From NCBI GenBank assembly GCA_900545315.1, contig UQYM01000027.1, positions 1 to 36,925 of the forward strand: a stretch of DNA of 36,925 nt, read 5' to 3'. Positions 1 through 7,623 of the stretch are shown piece after piece. Each line of letters opens with the position of its first letter. Position 1 is the stretch's first letter. The notes beneath the pieces were generated by a model. It had not been told where the DNA came from. It worked only from the letters and a program-made list of their open reading frames with translations, and ran no database searches. The DNA comes from an uncultured Alistipes sp. (lineage in GTDB: Bacteria > Bacteroidota > Bacteroidia > Bacteroidales > Rikenellaceae). The position numbers and the translations under genes are program-made.

Positions 1-307
1 GCATAGCATCTGTTTTTGACAGTGATCAGATCGCGGGACAAGCATGGTTTGTTGTATTTTTGATGATTACAGCCTCTGCACTTGCAGGATTTGTTCAGAG
101 TTGTAGTCTTGTGACGAATTGTCTTAATCTTATGATTACATTTATGAAAACGCATTACGTTGGTATAACTGGACCCAAAATAAAAATAAAAATAAGTATA
201 CGCCTTCTCAAAAAATGCCACAAGAAAGAACTATAACGGTGCAAGGAGATAATTTTGTGATGACCTATACCGAGCCAAAGTCTCAAGATCCCAAGAAGAA
301 AGATTAA
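1..307 (+). pseudogene. Remnant of a hypothetical exported protein (3' part)
   Basis: The frame ending with TAA at 305-307 is open from about 128 and encodes a lysine/glutamine-rich tail (ending PKSQDPKKKD). Upstream of that the likely coding frame is different: bases 3-120 read as a hydrophobic, lipoprotein-signal-like stretch (FLMITASALAGFVQSCS). The two pieces would need a frameshift near base 125 to form one protein, so this looks like a broken gene, or two unrelated fragments, cut by the window start. No family is recognised. Confidence 0.25.
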
Positions 308-432
308 AGTACATTTTATAAAATTGGTATTTTTATTTTAATTATCAGAGAAGGCCAAGAATCTTGTTTGTATTTTCTTTTGAATCAACATTCTATAGCC
401 AATCGAATCTTCCCTAATAAATCGTTGCGGAA

Positions 433-460
433 GATCAAAAGATTAACTACATTTATAGCA
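433..460 (+). repeat. Rhs-core junction fragment (xYIYS), copy 1
   Basis: In one frame this encodes DQKINYIYS, the strand-turn motif that lies just upstream of the conserved Rhs core. The reading frame then shifts by one base to continue as LATNANGSL and on into the Rhs core gene that follows. Related segments, ADIQRVSYIYS and GNQQVSYIYS, occur at 5050 and 7456, each at the head of another cassette. I read them as homologous ends left by Rhs cassette displacement. Confidence 0.5.
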
Positions 461-494
461 CATCGGGCGACTCGCTACCAATGCAAACGGTTCT

Positions 495-1841
495 TTGACC
501 TATTATCGTTCCGTAATGGTGTATGGCAACGACGACAAACTGCTATACATGCTCACCCCCGAAGGAACAGCAACCCGTACAGAAGGTTCTGCCGGAACAA
601 GCTACACATACAACTATTTCATAACCGACCATCTGGGCAGTACACGTGTATTGCTTTCGGCTGTTAATGGAACGCTGCAAGCCTCGCAGACTACCGATTT
701 CTATCCTTTCGGACTCGCATTCGAATACAACAACCTGAACAAAAACAAATACCTTTTCAGTGGAAAAGAGTTGCAGGATGGAGCACTGGGGAATGAAATT
801 CTCGGTTGGTATGACTTCGGTGCAAGGTTCTACGATCCAATTTTGGGACGGTGGTTCAATGTCGATCCCGCCGCACAGGTAGCCAACCCATATCTGTTCT
901 GTGGAAATGCACCGATGATGTATTTTGATAAGGACGGAAGAATTTTCTGGATGATCCCGGCCATCGTTATTGGTGCTGCCATCGGGGCCGCATCCTATAC
1001 ATTAAGCATCGCTTTCAGTGATGGTGGATTCAACAACTGGAACTGGGGCGGGTTCTTCCAATCAATCGGGATCGGAGCTGTTTCTGGAGCTGTTACTTCC
1101 GGAATCGGACAAATATTCGGTGATATTGGAAAATTCGGAACGGAAGTAGCCAGAGGATTAACGCATGGCGTTGCTCAGGGAGGACTTTCCTCGTTGCAGG
1201 GAGGTGATTTCCTTTCTGGATTTGCTTCAGGAGCGCTGGGCACGTGGGCTGGTACCGCTTTTCAAGCTAGTGGAATAGGACAAACTAAGGTTGGTCTGTT
1301 TGCTTTTGCCGGATTATCTGGAGGTTTAGGTGCCGAACTCTCTGGCGGAGATTTCTGGAAAGGTGCAGCAACTGGTTTAACGATTGCAGGACTTAATCAC
1401 GCCGCACACAGTATCTTTGAGAATTCTAATCATATGTTTGCAAGCAAGGAAGAAGCATATGCCTATATGTATAAAAGTTCATATAAAAGAGGCGAAACCT
1501 ATAAAGAACATTTCGTATATGAATTAGAAGATGGCCGTGCACTATTGATGAAACGAACGTATAATACAAAAACCTCAGCCCGTACTTATGATTACAAGCT
1601 AATCAGGAGAGATGGCAAGGTGTATTATAAAGATGGTTGGTTTAGAAAATATGCTGTAGATGGTACAACTCATACTCATCCGGGACCAGTCACCCAAGGA
1701 ATCGGGATTAGTCCTGCCGACAAAGCATTTATATTAAAGTGGCAAGAGTTAGATCATAAGGTTATTTATCAAGGAAAATTATATCGGATATGGGAAACAG
1801 GACATTATCAAGAAATCGGCGTTATAAATATAAACTACTAA
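495..1841 (+). CDS. Headless Rhs core protein with JAMM-like C-terminal tip (orphan polymorphic toxin)
   Basis: Residues about 1-148 are the C-terminal part of the Rhs repeat core, with the family signatures DHLGSTRVLL, SGKEL and FGARFYDPILGRWFNVDP. A Gly/Ala-rich hydrophobic linker follows (about 150-310). The last ~130 residues form a variable tip with H393-x-H395-P396, then S406-x-x-D409, which fits the JAMM metalloprotease pattern HxHP...SxxD; an upstream Glu in the FVYELEDG segment could complete it. DUF4329-type Rhs tips have a similar pattern, but I cannot confirm the family. The start shown is TTG. The frame is open only from about 459, and the xYIYS part upstream is in another frame, so the N-terminal Rhs shell is missing and the gene is an orphan tip or pseudogene. 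A cognate lipoprotein gene overlaps its end by 52 bases. Confidence 0.8.
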   Translation: MTYYRSVMVYGNDDKLLYMLTPEGTATRTEGSAGTSYTYNYFITDHLGSTRVLLSAVNGTLQASQTTDFYPFGLAFEYNNLNKNKYLFSGKELQDGALGNEILGWYDFGARFYDPILGRWFNVDPAAQVANPYLFCGNAPMMYFDKDGRIFWMIPAIVIGAAIGAASYTLSIAFSDGGFNNWNWGGFFQSIGIGAVSGAVTSGIGQIFGDIGKFGTEVARGLTHGVAQGGLSSLQGGDFLSGFASGALGTWAGTAFQASGIGQTKVGLFAFAGLSGGLGAELSGGDFWKGAATGLTIAGLNHAAHSIFENSNHMFASKEEAYAYMYKSSYKRGETYKEHFVYELEDGRALLMKRTYNTKTSARTYDYKLIRRDGKVYYKDGWFRKYAVDGTTHTHPGPVTQGIGISPADKAFILKWQELDHKVIYQGKLYRIWETGHYQEIGVININY

Positions 1842-2395
1842 TAATAACTAGTCTTTTATTAGTGAGTTGTTCGGTTTATAAATCGTCCACTTCATTTGCG
1901 GAAATTCAAAATGACGAATTAAAACAATGTATCAAAAAATATGTATCTGAAAATCAGGACACAAATCCAACGATGATGCTATTGAATGTCTCGGAGAAAG
2001 GAGACACCACTTGCTACCGAATGGTTTTGGTTCGCAACATTGGAGATTTTTTCGAACCATCGATACATTTTTTTGCCAAAATCGATGATCTTCCAGATTG
2101 TTATATCGGAGTAAGATATCTCTCGTATCCCGATATGGCAATGACGCTTGAGGGGATCGTACAAGTATTAAAAAAAGATTTTCCTTACGTACGTGAGGCT
2201 TATCGGATGTATCAAAAATATCAAAACAATTTAGAGATGCCTCCTAATCAAGCCCTATTTATGTTTCTCACTCACTACAACGAATGTGAACTTAAATTTG
2301 TTCGAGGAGTTCTTATTTCCAATGAACTTTTTACCTGTAGTGGTGAGTTAATTTCGAAACAAAGTTTTGTTAATGAAGCATCGGATGTAAGGTAA
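1790..2395 (+). CDS. Lipoprotein, candidate immunity protein to the JAMM-like Rhs tip
   Basis: This 201-residue protein has a basic start (RNRRYKYK), a short hydrophobic stretch and a lipobox ending SLLLVSC with Cys27, so it should be a lipoprotein of the outer or inner membrane. The only ATG that leaves the signal intact lies inside the end of the Rhs gene, giving a 52-base overlap and implying translational coupling. The rest is a soluble domain I do not recognise. Its position right after a polymorphic toxin tip, before a strong hairpin, is the usual place for an immunity gene; the immunity role is inferred from position alone. Confidence 0.7.
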   Translation: MGNRTLSRNRRYKYKLLIITSLLLVSCSVYKSSTSFAEIQNDELKQCIKKYVSENQDTNPTMMLLNVSEKGDTTCYRMVLVRNIGDFFEPSIHFFAKIDDLPDCYIGVRYLSYPDMAMTLEGIVQVLKKDFPYVREAYRMYQKYQNNLEMPPNQALFMFLTHYNECELKFVRGVLISNELFTCSGELISKQSFVNEASDVR

Positions 2396-2399
2396 TTGA

Positions 2400-2446
2400 A
2401 TTGATATAAATACGGACAGGTAAAACCTGTCCGTATTTATATCAAT
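2400..2446 (+). terminator. Perfect long hairpin at a cassette junction
   Basis: A 22-bp perfect inverted repeat with a 3-base AAA loop: left arm 2400-2421, right arm 2425-2446. The stem includes ACGGACAGGT/ACCTGTCCGT. It begins a few bases after the lipoprotein stop codon. No long T-run follows, but the stem is strong enough to stop or attenuate transcription. It ends exactly where homology to the Rhs linker resumes for the next cassette, so it may also mark a recombination junction. Confidence 0.65.
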
Positions 2447-2484
2447 CAGGTAAGACAGTCCCTAACGAAGACTTCTGGCAAGAG

Positions 2485-2964
2485 ATGGGACAAGGAATGA
2501 TTATTACCGGACTCAATCATGCAGCTTGGCACGAGGTAGCACGTTTAGAAGGAAAGCTGCCCAATTACTCTGGCAAACCAATGGAAGATGGGACCATGGG
2601 CGGATGCGTACATGCCACATGGAAGAGTATTCTCCAATATTTAGGAATCGAAAAGTATAAAAATATAGAAATTAAACCTGTAGGAAGTGATATTGACACT
2701 TATGCAGAGCAATTAGGTCTTGATTTGCTGACAATTCTTGAAGACCAACATGATGTTCTCATCAATACGATAAAAAGCGATCAACCTGTTGCTTTGCAAT
2801 ATCAACCTATGGGACTAGATCGAAAACATGCTGTTGCTATTCAAAGAATATATCAAAGAGGAGAAAACTATAGGTTCCAAATTATGGATCCGGATTATGG
2901 CTCTAAACGTATCATTAGGCTACAAGATCTGAATAATTACAAATTTAAGGCAATCATCCAATAA
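2485..2964 (+). CDS. Orphan Rhs tip with papain/C39-like Cys-His-Asp pattern
   Basis: The frame is open upstream of the ATG (from about 2447) and encodes NEDFWQEMGQGMIITGLNHAAW, shown here only to align it: it matches the Rhs linker GGDFWKGAATG...GLNHAAH of the first cassette. This is therefore a displaced Rhs tip without its core. The remaining domain has GGC41VHATW, a KH115AVAI strand and an IMD135PD segment, the order and spacing expected of a papain-fold or C39-type cysteine peptidase. It may be a protease toxin; GCxxA-type Cys plus HAVAI is suggestive, not proof. The true 5' end of a functional gene would be an Rhs core that is no longer present. A secreted-protein gene starts 11 bases downstream. 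Confidence 0.65.
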   Translation: MGQGMIITGLNHAAWHEVARLEGKLPNYSGKPMEDGTMGGCVHATWKSILQYLGIEKYKNIEIKPVGSDIDTYAEQLGLDLLTILEDQHDVLINTIKSDQPVALQYQPMGLDRKHAVAIQRIYQRGENYRFQIMDPDYGSKRIIRLQDLNNYKFKAIIQ

Positions 2965-2975
2965 ATAAGACAACT

Positions 2976-3641
2976 ATGAAGCGAATCATCATTTTCATCG
3001 TTAGTTTATGGACACCGATTATCTTAACGGCTCAAGAAAAGGTAATACTGCCGAATAGCATATTAAAATTAAAAGAAAAGGATGCTTTATATCAAAAGGA
3101 AGCACAACAACAGTTTATTAGGAGTTGCAGAGGGTCTTTTCATTATGATGAACAGTACAGTCGAGCGATATTAGACACGATTGAAATCATGTATATTCCG
3201 CGCTTTAAAGTGGATACACGTAAGTTTCCAGACCGTGATTTTACTCGATTGCAAAATTTTATCGCTTCTGTAAAACCCGTTCGGAAACCAGTCAACCGTC
3301 GACATGGCAGTATAGCATATACGTTCTATTTTAGTGGAGACCGTTATATGGGAGGATCACAAGATACCTATTTTTTGACTTCTCCCGGCATTACGGGGGA
3401 TAGTCTTGCCCACACGAGACATGGTAAAATTTTCGAAAAAGCGGCAATTGATATTCGTAGCATGAATCCAAAATCACTTTTCCACATTCGTGGTCTTGGT
3501 GGAGTAGTGTGGCTGGTTTTGCAGGATGATAGTATTCTTATCTATGATTTAATCAACAAGCAATTCTGCCAGCCACAAGAGTATCTGAATCGCTACACTC
3601 CCGAAAAGTTAAAAAACATTCTAAACCTGATATTCTTTTAA
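2976..3641 (+). CDS. Secreted protein, candidate immunity partner of the C39-like tip
   Basis: This 221-residue protein has a clear signal peptide (MKRIIIFIVSLWTPIILTAQ, cleavage expected after TAQ). There is no lipobox Cys, so it is probably periplasmic or membrane-associated. The body is mixed alpha/beta with several YxxxFSGD-like and aromatic stretches; I recognise no family. It follows the orphan cysteine-peptidase-like tip by 11 bases and is followed by a hairpin terminator, so the pair forms one small transcription unit. An immunity or inhibitor role is inferred from this arrangement. Confidence 0.65.
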   Translation: MKRIIIFIVSLWTPIILTAQEKVILPNSILKLKEKDALYQKEAQQQFIRSCRGSFHYDEQYSRAILDTIEIMYIPRFKVDTRKFPDRDFTRLQNFIASVKPVRKPVNRRHGSIAYTFYFSGDRYMGGSQDTYFLTSPGITGDSLAHTRHGKIFEKAAIDIRSMNPKSLFHIRGLGGVVWLVLQDDSILIYDLINKQFCQPQEYLNRYTPEKLKNILNLIFF

Positions 3642-3649
3642 GCAACTGA

Positions 3650-3680
3650 GTGACAAGGCAAAGATTTGCCTTGTCACTTT
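3650..3680 (+). terminator. Rho-independent terminator after second Rhs cassette
   Basis: Inverted repeat GTGACAAGGCAA ... TTGCCTTGTCAC (3650-3677) with a short loop, followed by TTTCAC. It begins eight bases after the stop codon of the candidate immunity gene. Confidence 0.7.
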
Positions 3681-3811
3681 CACATAATACAACTGCATTC
3701 TAATGATCGAACAGTTCGACAAGGATTAACGCCACAATCATATCAACAACAATTCAATTATGGCATAAAGCAGGTAAATCAATGGATGATCCCGACCATC
3801 GCACTACCCTA
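3681..3811 (+). pseudogene. Possible toxin-tip remnant
   Basis: A short frame is open from just after the terminator to the TGA at about 3809-3811 (42 codons, no start codon of its own). Its end reads NQWMIPTIALPY. The preceding part is Gln-rich (LTPQSYQQQFNYG). The WMIP segment resembles WMIPAIVIG at the Rhs core/linker boundary of the first cassette. I take it as a fragment of a displaced Rhs tip; the match is short and could be chance. Confidence 0.25.
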
Positions 3812-3919
3812 TTGAGCCCTCCTTTTCCACTATGGTCAAAATCTACACAAGGTGTTATAATCAATTCGGTTCCGATAATCGAGCAATCATGTTAACTGAG
3901 TTGGGAACGTATGTTTGAT

Positions 3920-4810
3920 TCACCTTTTGGTCTTGGCAATCATAAATATCACGGCAGCCATTGAGATGAAGATGCCTACAATGATATTTGTCGTTAAGGC
4001 CTCGCCAAAAACAAACGTCCCGATGAGAATAGCGGTTATCGGCTCGAATACACCGAGAACAGATGCCTTGGTCGCACCTATATTTCGGGTTGCAACAGCT
4101 AACGTGGAGGTGGAGACAATGGTCGGTAAAACGGCCAACCCCACAAGATTCAACCAGGCCATATTTTGGTCCAAGCCGGTAGTAATGTCCGCATCGGAGG
4201 TTAGGAGTTTGATGAAAAATACAATGGCTCCTACCCCCAAAGCATAGAATGTCAGCAGACTGTTCGAAATGTTTTTGATAGTTTTGCTACGGTTGATGAT
4301 GACAATAAACATAGCGTAAACCAACGCCGATCCCAAAGAGAGTAACACTCCTAACAGACTAATGGATTGTGTCGGGTCATTTTTGGTCATAATGGCTACC
4401 CCGGCAAATGTCAGAAATATGGATAGCCATACCGGCCACGAGGGAATTACGTTCAAAAAGACCATAATGATGGCCACCAGAACCGGATAAAGGAAAACCA
4501 GAGCCGTCGCCAGTCCCGATGCAATATACTTGAACGCTTCAAACAGGAATATACTGCTTGAAGTATAAAGCAGCCCAAGCACACATAAGACACCGGCTTG
4601 TTTCCAATTGATTTTGAAACTCTGTTTCCGCAGGAAGAGAAATCCCCCCAATAGCACAACGGCAATGATATAACGGAAGAAAAGAATAGATTCGATATGG
4701 GCTCCTTGCTTGATCAGAGGGAGAGCGAACAGCGGATTCAGACCATACGTGATGCCGGTGATGATTCCTGCCGGGTAGCCAATGATAGCATTTTTACTAA
4801 GTGCTTTCAT
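3920..4810 (-). CDS. EamA-family (DMT superfamily) transporter
   Basis: This 296-residue protein has ten predicted membrane helices in two halves, the layout of EamA/DMT small-molecule exporters and importers. Helix 1 begins IIGYPAGIITGITYGLNP, and the second half shows the typical SLGSALVYAMFIVIINR repeat start and VFEPITAILIGTFVFGEAL helix near the end. Length is normal for the family (about 290-300). The substrate cannot be told from sequence; metabolites or amino acids are usual. The gene is alone on the minus strand within the Rhs-orphan region, so it is either an old chromosomal gene or cargo; nothing links it to the Rhs cassettes. Confidence 0.9.
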   Translation of the reverse strand: MKALSKNAIIGYPAGIITGITYGLNPLFALPLIKQGAHIESILFFRYIIAVVLLGGFLFLRKQSFKINWKQAGVLCVLGLLYTSSSIFLFEAFKYIASGLATALVFLYPVLVAIIMVFLNVIPSWPVWLSIFLTFAGVAIMTKNDPTQSISLLGVLLSLGSALVYAMFIVIINRSKTIKNISNSLLTFYALGVGAIVFFIKLLTSDADITTGLDQNMAWLNLVGLAVLPTIVSTSTLAVATRNIGATKASVLGVFEPITAILIGTFVFGEALTTNIIVGIFISMAAVIFMIAKTKR

Positions 4811-4842
4811 TTTTACTGGGATCGGTATTTATAAAACGGTTG

Positions 4843-4850
4843 CAAAATTA
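4843..4850 (-). promoter_or_regulatory. -7 element of the EamA gene
   Basis: On the minus strand this reads TAATTTTG, a perfect match to the Bacteroidetes -7 consensus TAnnTTTG, about 33 bases before the ATG. I see no good TTTG -33 box at the proper spacing. Confidence 0.4.
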
Positions 4851-5049
4851 GTAAAAAACAGGGACAAGGATCTCCCAGGTTACAATTAAGCCAGCAAGAA
4901 TTTCAATCGCCTAACATCTTCAAAAGCACGTTTGTTCCGCTTGTTTAGAACGGAAATCTTAAGCACGATTCACTCACAGGATATGGCACCAACCAACCAT
5001 AAAATTGGCCATCGAACACTATACGCTACTTGTTCGTATCAATCTTGCA

Positions 5050-5081
5050 GATATTCAACGAGTTTCCTATATTTATAGCGC
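5050..5081 (+). repeat. Rhs-core junction fragment (xYIYS), copy 2
   Basis: Encodes ADIQRVSYIYSA in one frame. The nucleotide stretch GTTTCCTATATTTATAGC closely matches the copy at 7456. The coding frame changes just after it, into the small gene that follows, as in copy 1. Confidence 0.5.
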
Positions 5082-5084
5082 AGC

Positions 5085-5384
5085 GTGGCATATACCCCAT
5101 CTTCGGTTACCGGCTTACGAAATGAACATGGTCCTTTTACAGTTGAAAAGGGTATAACCGCCGAATGGGTTCAGGGCCTATATGACATTAACGACGAGCA
5201 ACCGTATAAACCGGGAGGATATGCAAATGTAGCTGTAATACCTTTAGATAGAAACTCTACATTAAAAGACCTTGTTCCAGCATATCCAAATCAAGGATAC
5301 CACTATGCACCTGATGCAGATCTAAATGCAAATTTATTTGATTTCTTTAACACATATTACAAACATAAATCTATCACAAAATGA
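5085..5384 (+). CDS. Small orphan Rhs-tip-like protein, unknown
   Basis: This 99-residue frame begins at GTG within the xYIYS junction segment; a real start is doubtful because the natural N-terminus would be an Rhs core. The protein is soluble, rich in Tyr, Asn and Pro (LVPAYPNQGYHYAPDADLN), and has no motif I recognise. Its stop overlaps the start of the next lipoprotein gene by four bases (ATGA), a sign of coupling. By position it would be a toxin tip with its immunity gene. It could also be a decayed C-terminal piece. Confidence 0.45.
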   Translation: MAYTPSSVTGLRNEHGPFTVEKGITAEWVQGLYDINDEQPYKPGGYANVAVIPLDRNSTLKDLVPAYPNQGYHYAPDADLNANLFDFFNTYYKHKSITK

Positions 5385-5755
5385 AAAATATAATTCTGAT
5401 TATCACACTGTTACTTACTGTCAGCTCCTGCGGAACAACCCATAAAATGGCGAAAGTAGCTGGAGTGTATCAAAGCGTATATTTTCCTGGATCTGGGAGA
5501 AATGACCTTAATAATGGCCTTATTGTAATATTAAATAAAGACGGCACATTATTGGATATCGAATATGATGGTAGATTTACAGGAACATGGAAGTTCACAA
5601 AAAAAAATATCATTGAGCTAAAACACATCCCGAGCTCTATAAAAAAAACGTGGATTCCATATACGAGTACTCCTAACTACCTTGATCAAGAGGCCGAAAT
5701 CATTAATAGAGACAGTATTCGTATCGGCGGTATTCCTTTTGTGCGAATAAAATGA
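5381..5755 (+). CDS. Small lipoprotein, candidate immunity protein (paralogue 1)
   Basis: This 124-residue protein has a lipoprotein signal (LLLTVSSC, Cys17) followed by a compact beta-rich domain. Key segments are GVYQS, VILNKDGT, YDGRFTGTWKF and a final IPFVRIK. It is clearly paralogous to the next gene at 5906: GVYQS, RFTGTW and the FVRI end are conserved. The fold resembles small lipocalin-like or META-like lipoproteins that begin GVY and have a GTW strand; this is only an impression. It overlaps the preceding small tip gene by four bases, which supports an immunity role. Confidence 0.7.
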   Translation: MKNIILIITLLLTVSSCGTTHKMAKVAGVYQSVYFPGSGRNDLNNGLIVILNKDGTLLDIEYDGRFTGTWKFTKKNIIELKHIPSSIKKTWIPYTSTPNYLDQEAEIINRDSIRIGGIPFVRIK

Positions 5756-5905
5756 CCTCTCACCTACTTGTGCATGCAACAATAGGGAGTCAGATTCACC
5801 CAGCAAATTAATGTATTGCATCACTTTCCAGTAATGTAACATTAATAATTCTGATTCTGAAGCGAATACCAATTCATTTAACCCACTAAGTTATATCTCA
5901 AGGCC

Positions 5906-6295
5906 ATGAAAAAGATAACGTTTATGATCATACTGTTATTGACAGTCAGTTCTTGTGGAGTCACTCAAAGAATGGCAAAAACGTCTGGAGTATATCAAAG
6001 TCTTCGATATGAGGCAACAACGCAAAAATTGGTTCCCAATAATTGCTTTATCTTAATATTAAATAAAAGCGGTACGTTTATAGACGCAGAATATACTGGC
6101 AGATTTACAGGGACATGGAGGTTTGTCCAAAAGGATATTGTTGAATTAACATACATTCCTCTCGCTTGGAAGGAAGACATGATTCAACGATTATCAATAG
6201 GATATCGTAATCCTCAATTCCTTGATCACAAGATCGAAATTTTGAACAAGGATACTCTTCGTATCAATCAGACTATTTTTGTACGAATTCAATAA
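5906..6295 (+). CDS. Small lipoprotein, paralogue 2 of candidate immunity family
   Basis: This 129-residue lipoprotein (signal LLLTVSSC, lipid-attachment Cys at 17) is homologous over its full length to the 5381-5755 gene, sharing RMAK/KMAK, GVYQS, ILNKSGT/ILNKDGT, GRFTGTW and a FVRI end. It differs mainly by an insertion in the middle (YEATTQKLVPNN) and at 85-95. No toxin tip precedes it: the 150 bases between the two genes hold no convincing frame. It looks like a duplicated, stand-alone immunity gene, as often kept against incoming toxins. A strong terminator follows. Confidence 0.7.
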   Translation: MKKITFMIILLLTVSSCGVTQRMAKTSGVYQSLRYEATTQKLVPNNCFILILNKSGTFIDAEYTGRFTGTWRFVQKDIVELTYIPLAWKEDMIQRLSIGYRNPQFLDHKIEILNKDTLRINQTIFVRIQ

Positions 6296-6312
6296 TAGTT
6301 CAATCATCTATT

Positions 6313-6368
6313 ACATCATTTTCTCTGAGAAACTATTTGTTTTCTCAGAGAAAATGATGTTTTATTTT
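6313..6368 (+). terminator. Strong rho-independent terminator
   Basis: A perfect 20-bp stem (6313-6332 with 6341-6360, containing TTCTCTGAGAA) and an 8-base loop are followed by TTTTATTTT. It closes the paralogous lipoprotein pair. Confidence 0.85.
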
Positions 6369-6432
6369 CATAGATTTCACCGCTGAACACCATTTTTTCC
6401 TATCTTTATAACACGTCAGGCAAAATCAACTG

Positions 6433-6510
6433 TTCAGCGGGAAAGAATTGCAGGATGCTTCAATCGGGGGAACTATCCTCAGCCAATACAACTTCGGAGC
6501 AAGGCAATAG
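6433..6510 (+). pseudogene. Rhs core fragment
   Basis: Encodes FSGKELQDASIGG and then YNFGARQ before TAG. This is homologous to FSGKELQDGALGN...YDFGARFYDP in the first cassette (about bases 755-830). The frame stops at the point where the core would continue as FYDPxxGRW. It is a short relic at the head of the next cassette. Confidence 0.75.
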
Positions 6511-6597
6511 ATTCGGTGGACGGCCACGGGATGAAGATAAACCGTCACGATTAAGTTCACAGATAAAGTACAAATAACACGCTAATTATATTAGGTT

Positions 6598-7359
6598 ATG
6601 ATGGATCCTGCTAAAAAGAAACGGCGCAAACGTATCATATGGCGCATTGTATTGGGCATATTTGTCTGTTTGTACATCGCTTATCAGATCAACATGGCTA
6701 TTCCACGCACCCCCGCAGAAATGGAAAATGCGGCATATCATAACATTTGGAAGGCCCTTGAGGCGTTAAATATGAGAGATCTACCGTTCACTCGCCCCAA
6801 GTTAGTGAAGGCCTATTCTGCCGCTGAAGAGCGCTTCTACGACTATGAAATGTACACCATGCTGGACAATGACACCCTTGTCGTTCACTCCACTGTACCT
6901 GAAAACAAACGTCTTGCAGTAAGTGCATATCTCGATCCCAAAGACCCATCCAAAAACTACTTGCTCAGTGACCATCGATTATATGATCCTAAACGCACAT
7001 ATCAAATTTTTGTAAACAATTCCGATGATTCTGTTTACGTAGCTACCTATTATTATGACATGACGAAAAATCCCCATAAAGCGGCCTTAAGAAGTCCGAC
7101 AGAAGACGCATACAGATTGGTTCCTCCTCACGACACCAATGAGTATTGTGTAAGTCTGAGCTCATGGGTACAACAAGATAGGCACTTAGCTGACTCAACA
7201 ATGGATGTTTACGAACAAATGCATGTATTTGTCTATGATCCTAAGATATTCAAACAGTACACGTGGCAAGAGATAAAAGAAAAAAATATGTTTTTAAAAC
7301 ATATTCAGTGTCTTCCTCCTAAATATTTAGATCCACCGACTGTTTTTGAATATCCATAA
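6598..7359 (+). CDS. Single-pass membrane protein, cassette-associated, unknown
   Basis: This 253-residue protein starts with a strongly basic cytoplasmic tag (KKKRRKR) followed by one membrane helix (IIWRIVLGIFVCLYIAYQINMAI), leaving about 220 residues outside. It has no lipobox. The C-terminal part (FVYDPKIFKQYTWQEIKEKNMFLKHIQCL) resembles the end of many Bacteroidales lipoproteins of unknown function, where a TWxEIxxxN segment precedes the last strand. It follows an Rhs core relic and ends at a terminator, so it is probably the membrane-anchored immunity or accessory gene of a lost tip. Two ATGs in a row begin the gene; either may be used. Confidence 0.7.
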   Translation: MMDPAKKKRRKRIIWRIVLGIFVCLYIAYQINMAIPRTPAEMENAAYHNIWKALEALNMRDLPFTRPKLVKAYSAAEERFYDYEMYTMLDNDTLVVHSTVPENKRLAVSAYLDPKDPSKNYLLSDHRLYDPKRTYQIFVNNSDDSVYVATYYYDMTKNPHKAALRSPTEDAYRLVPPHDTNEYCVSLSSWVQQDRHLADSTMDVYEQMHVFVYDPKIFKQYTWQEIKEKNMFLKHIQCLPPKYLDPPTVFEYP

Positions 7360-7369
7360 AGAATATAGC

Positions 7370-7409
7370 CAGAACCAGAAATATAATAATATTTCTGGTT
7401 CTGTTTTTT
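7370..7409 (+). terminator. Rho-independent terminator
   Basis: Stem CAGAACCAGAAATAT / ATATTTCTGGTTCTG (7370-7384 with 7389-7403), loop of four, then TTTTTT. Confidence 0.85.
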
Positions 7410-7440
7410 AGGCAATCCACAATATATGAACAAGCCATAA

Positions 7441-7599
7441 TACTTTATTGCAGGTAATCAACAAGTTTCTTATATTTATAGCACTGCGGTATATTTTGAC
7501 TTGAGGGTCATAGCTCGTGGAGGGATCCTCCCATCATGTAGTGGGCCAACCGGCATCATTGATGTTTCTGAGAACCTACTCGCAACACCATATTATTAA
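7441..7599 (+). pseudogene. Short orphan Rhs-tip frame with xYIYS junction (copy 3)
   Basis: A frame of 52 codons with no start codon runs from just after TAA at 7438 to TAA at 7597-7599. It encodes AGNQQVSYIYSTAV at its head (junction at 7456-7483) and then about 35 unrelated residues ending NLLATPYY. Unlike copies 1 and 2, the frame stays open past the junction. It is followed 24 bases later by a lipoprotein gene. I read it as the last residues of a displaced Rhs tip. Confidence 0.45.
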
Positions 7600-7623
7600 G
7601 AGACCCATTAAAAATCCAAGACT

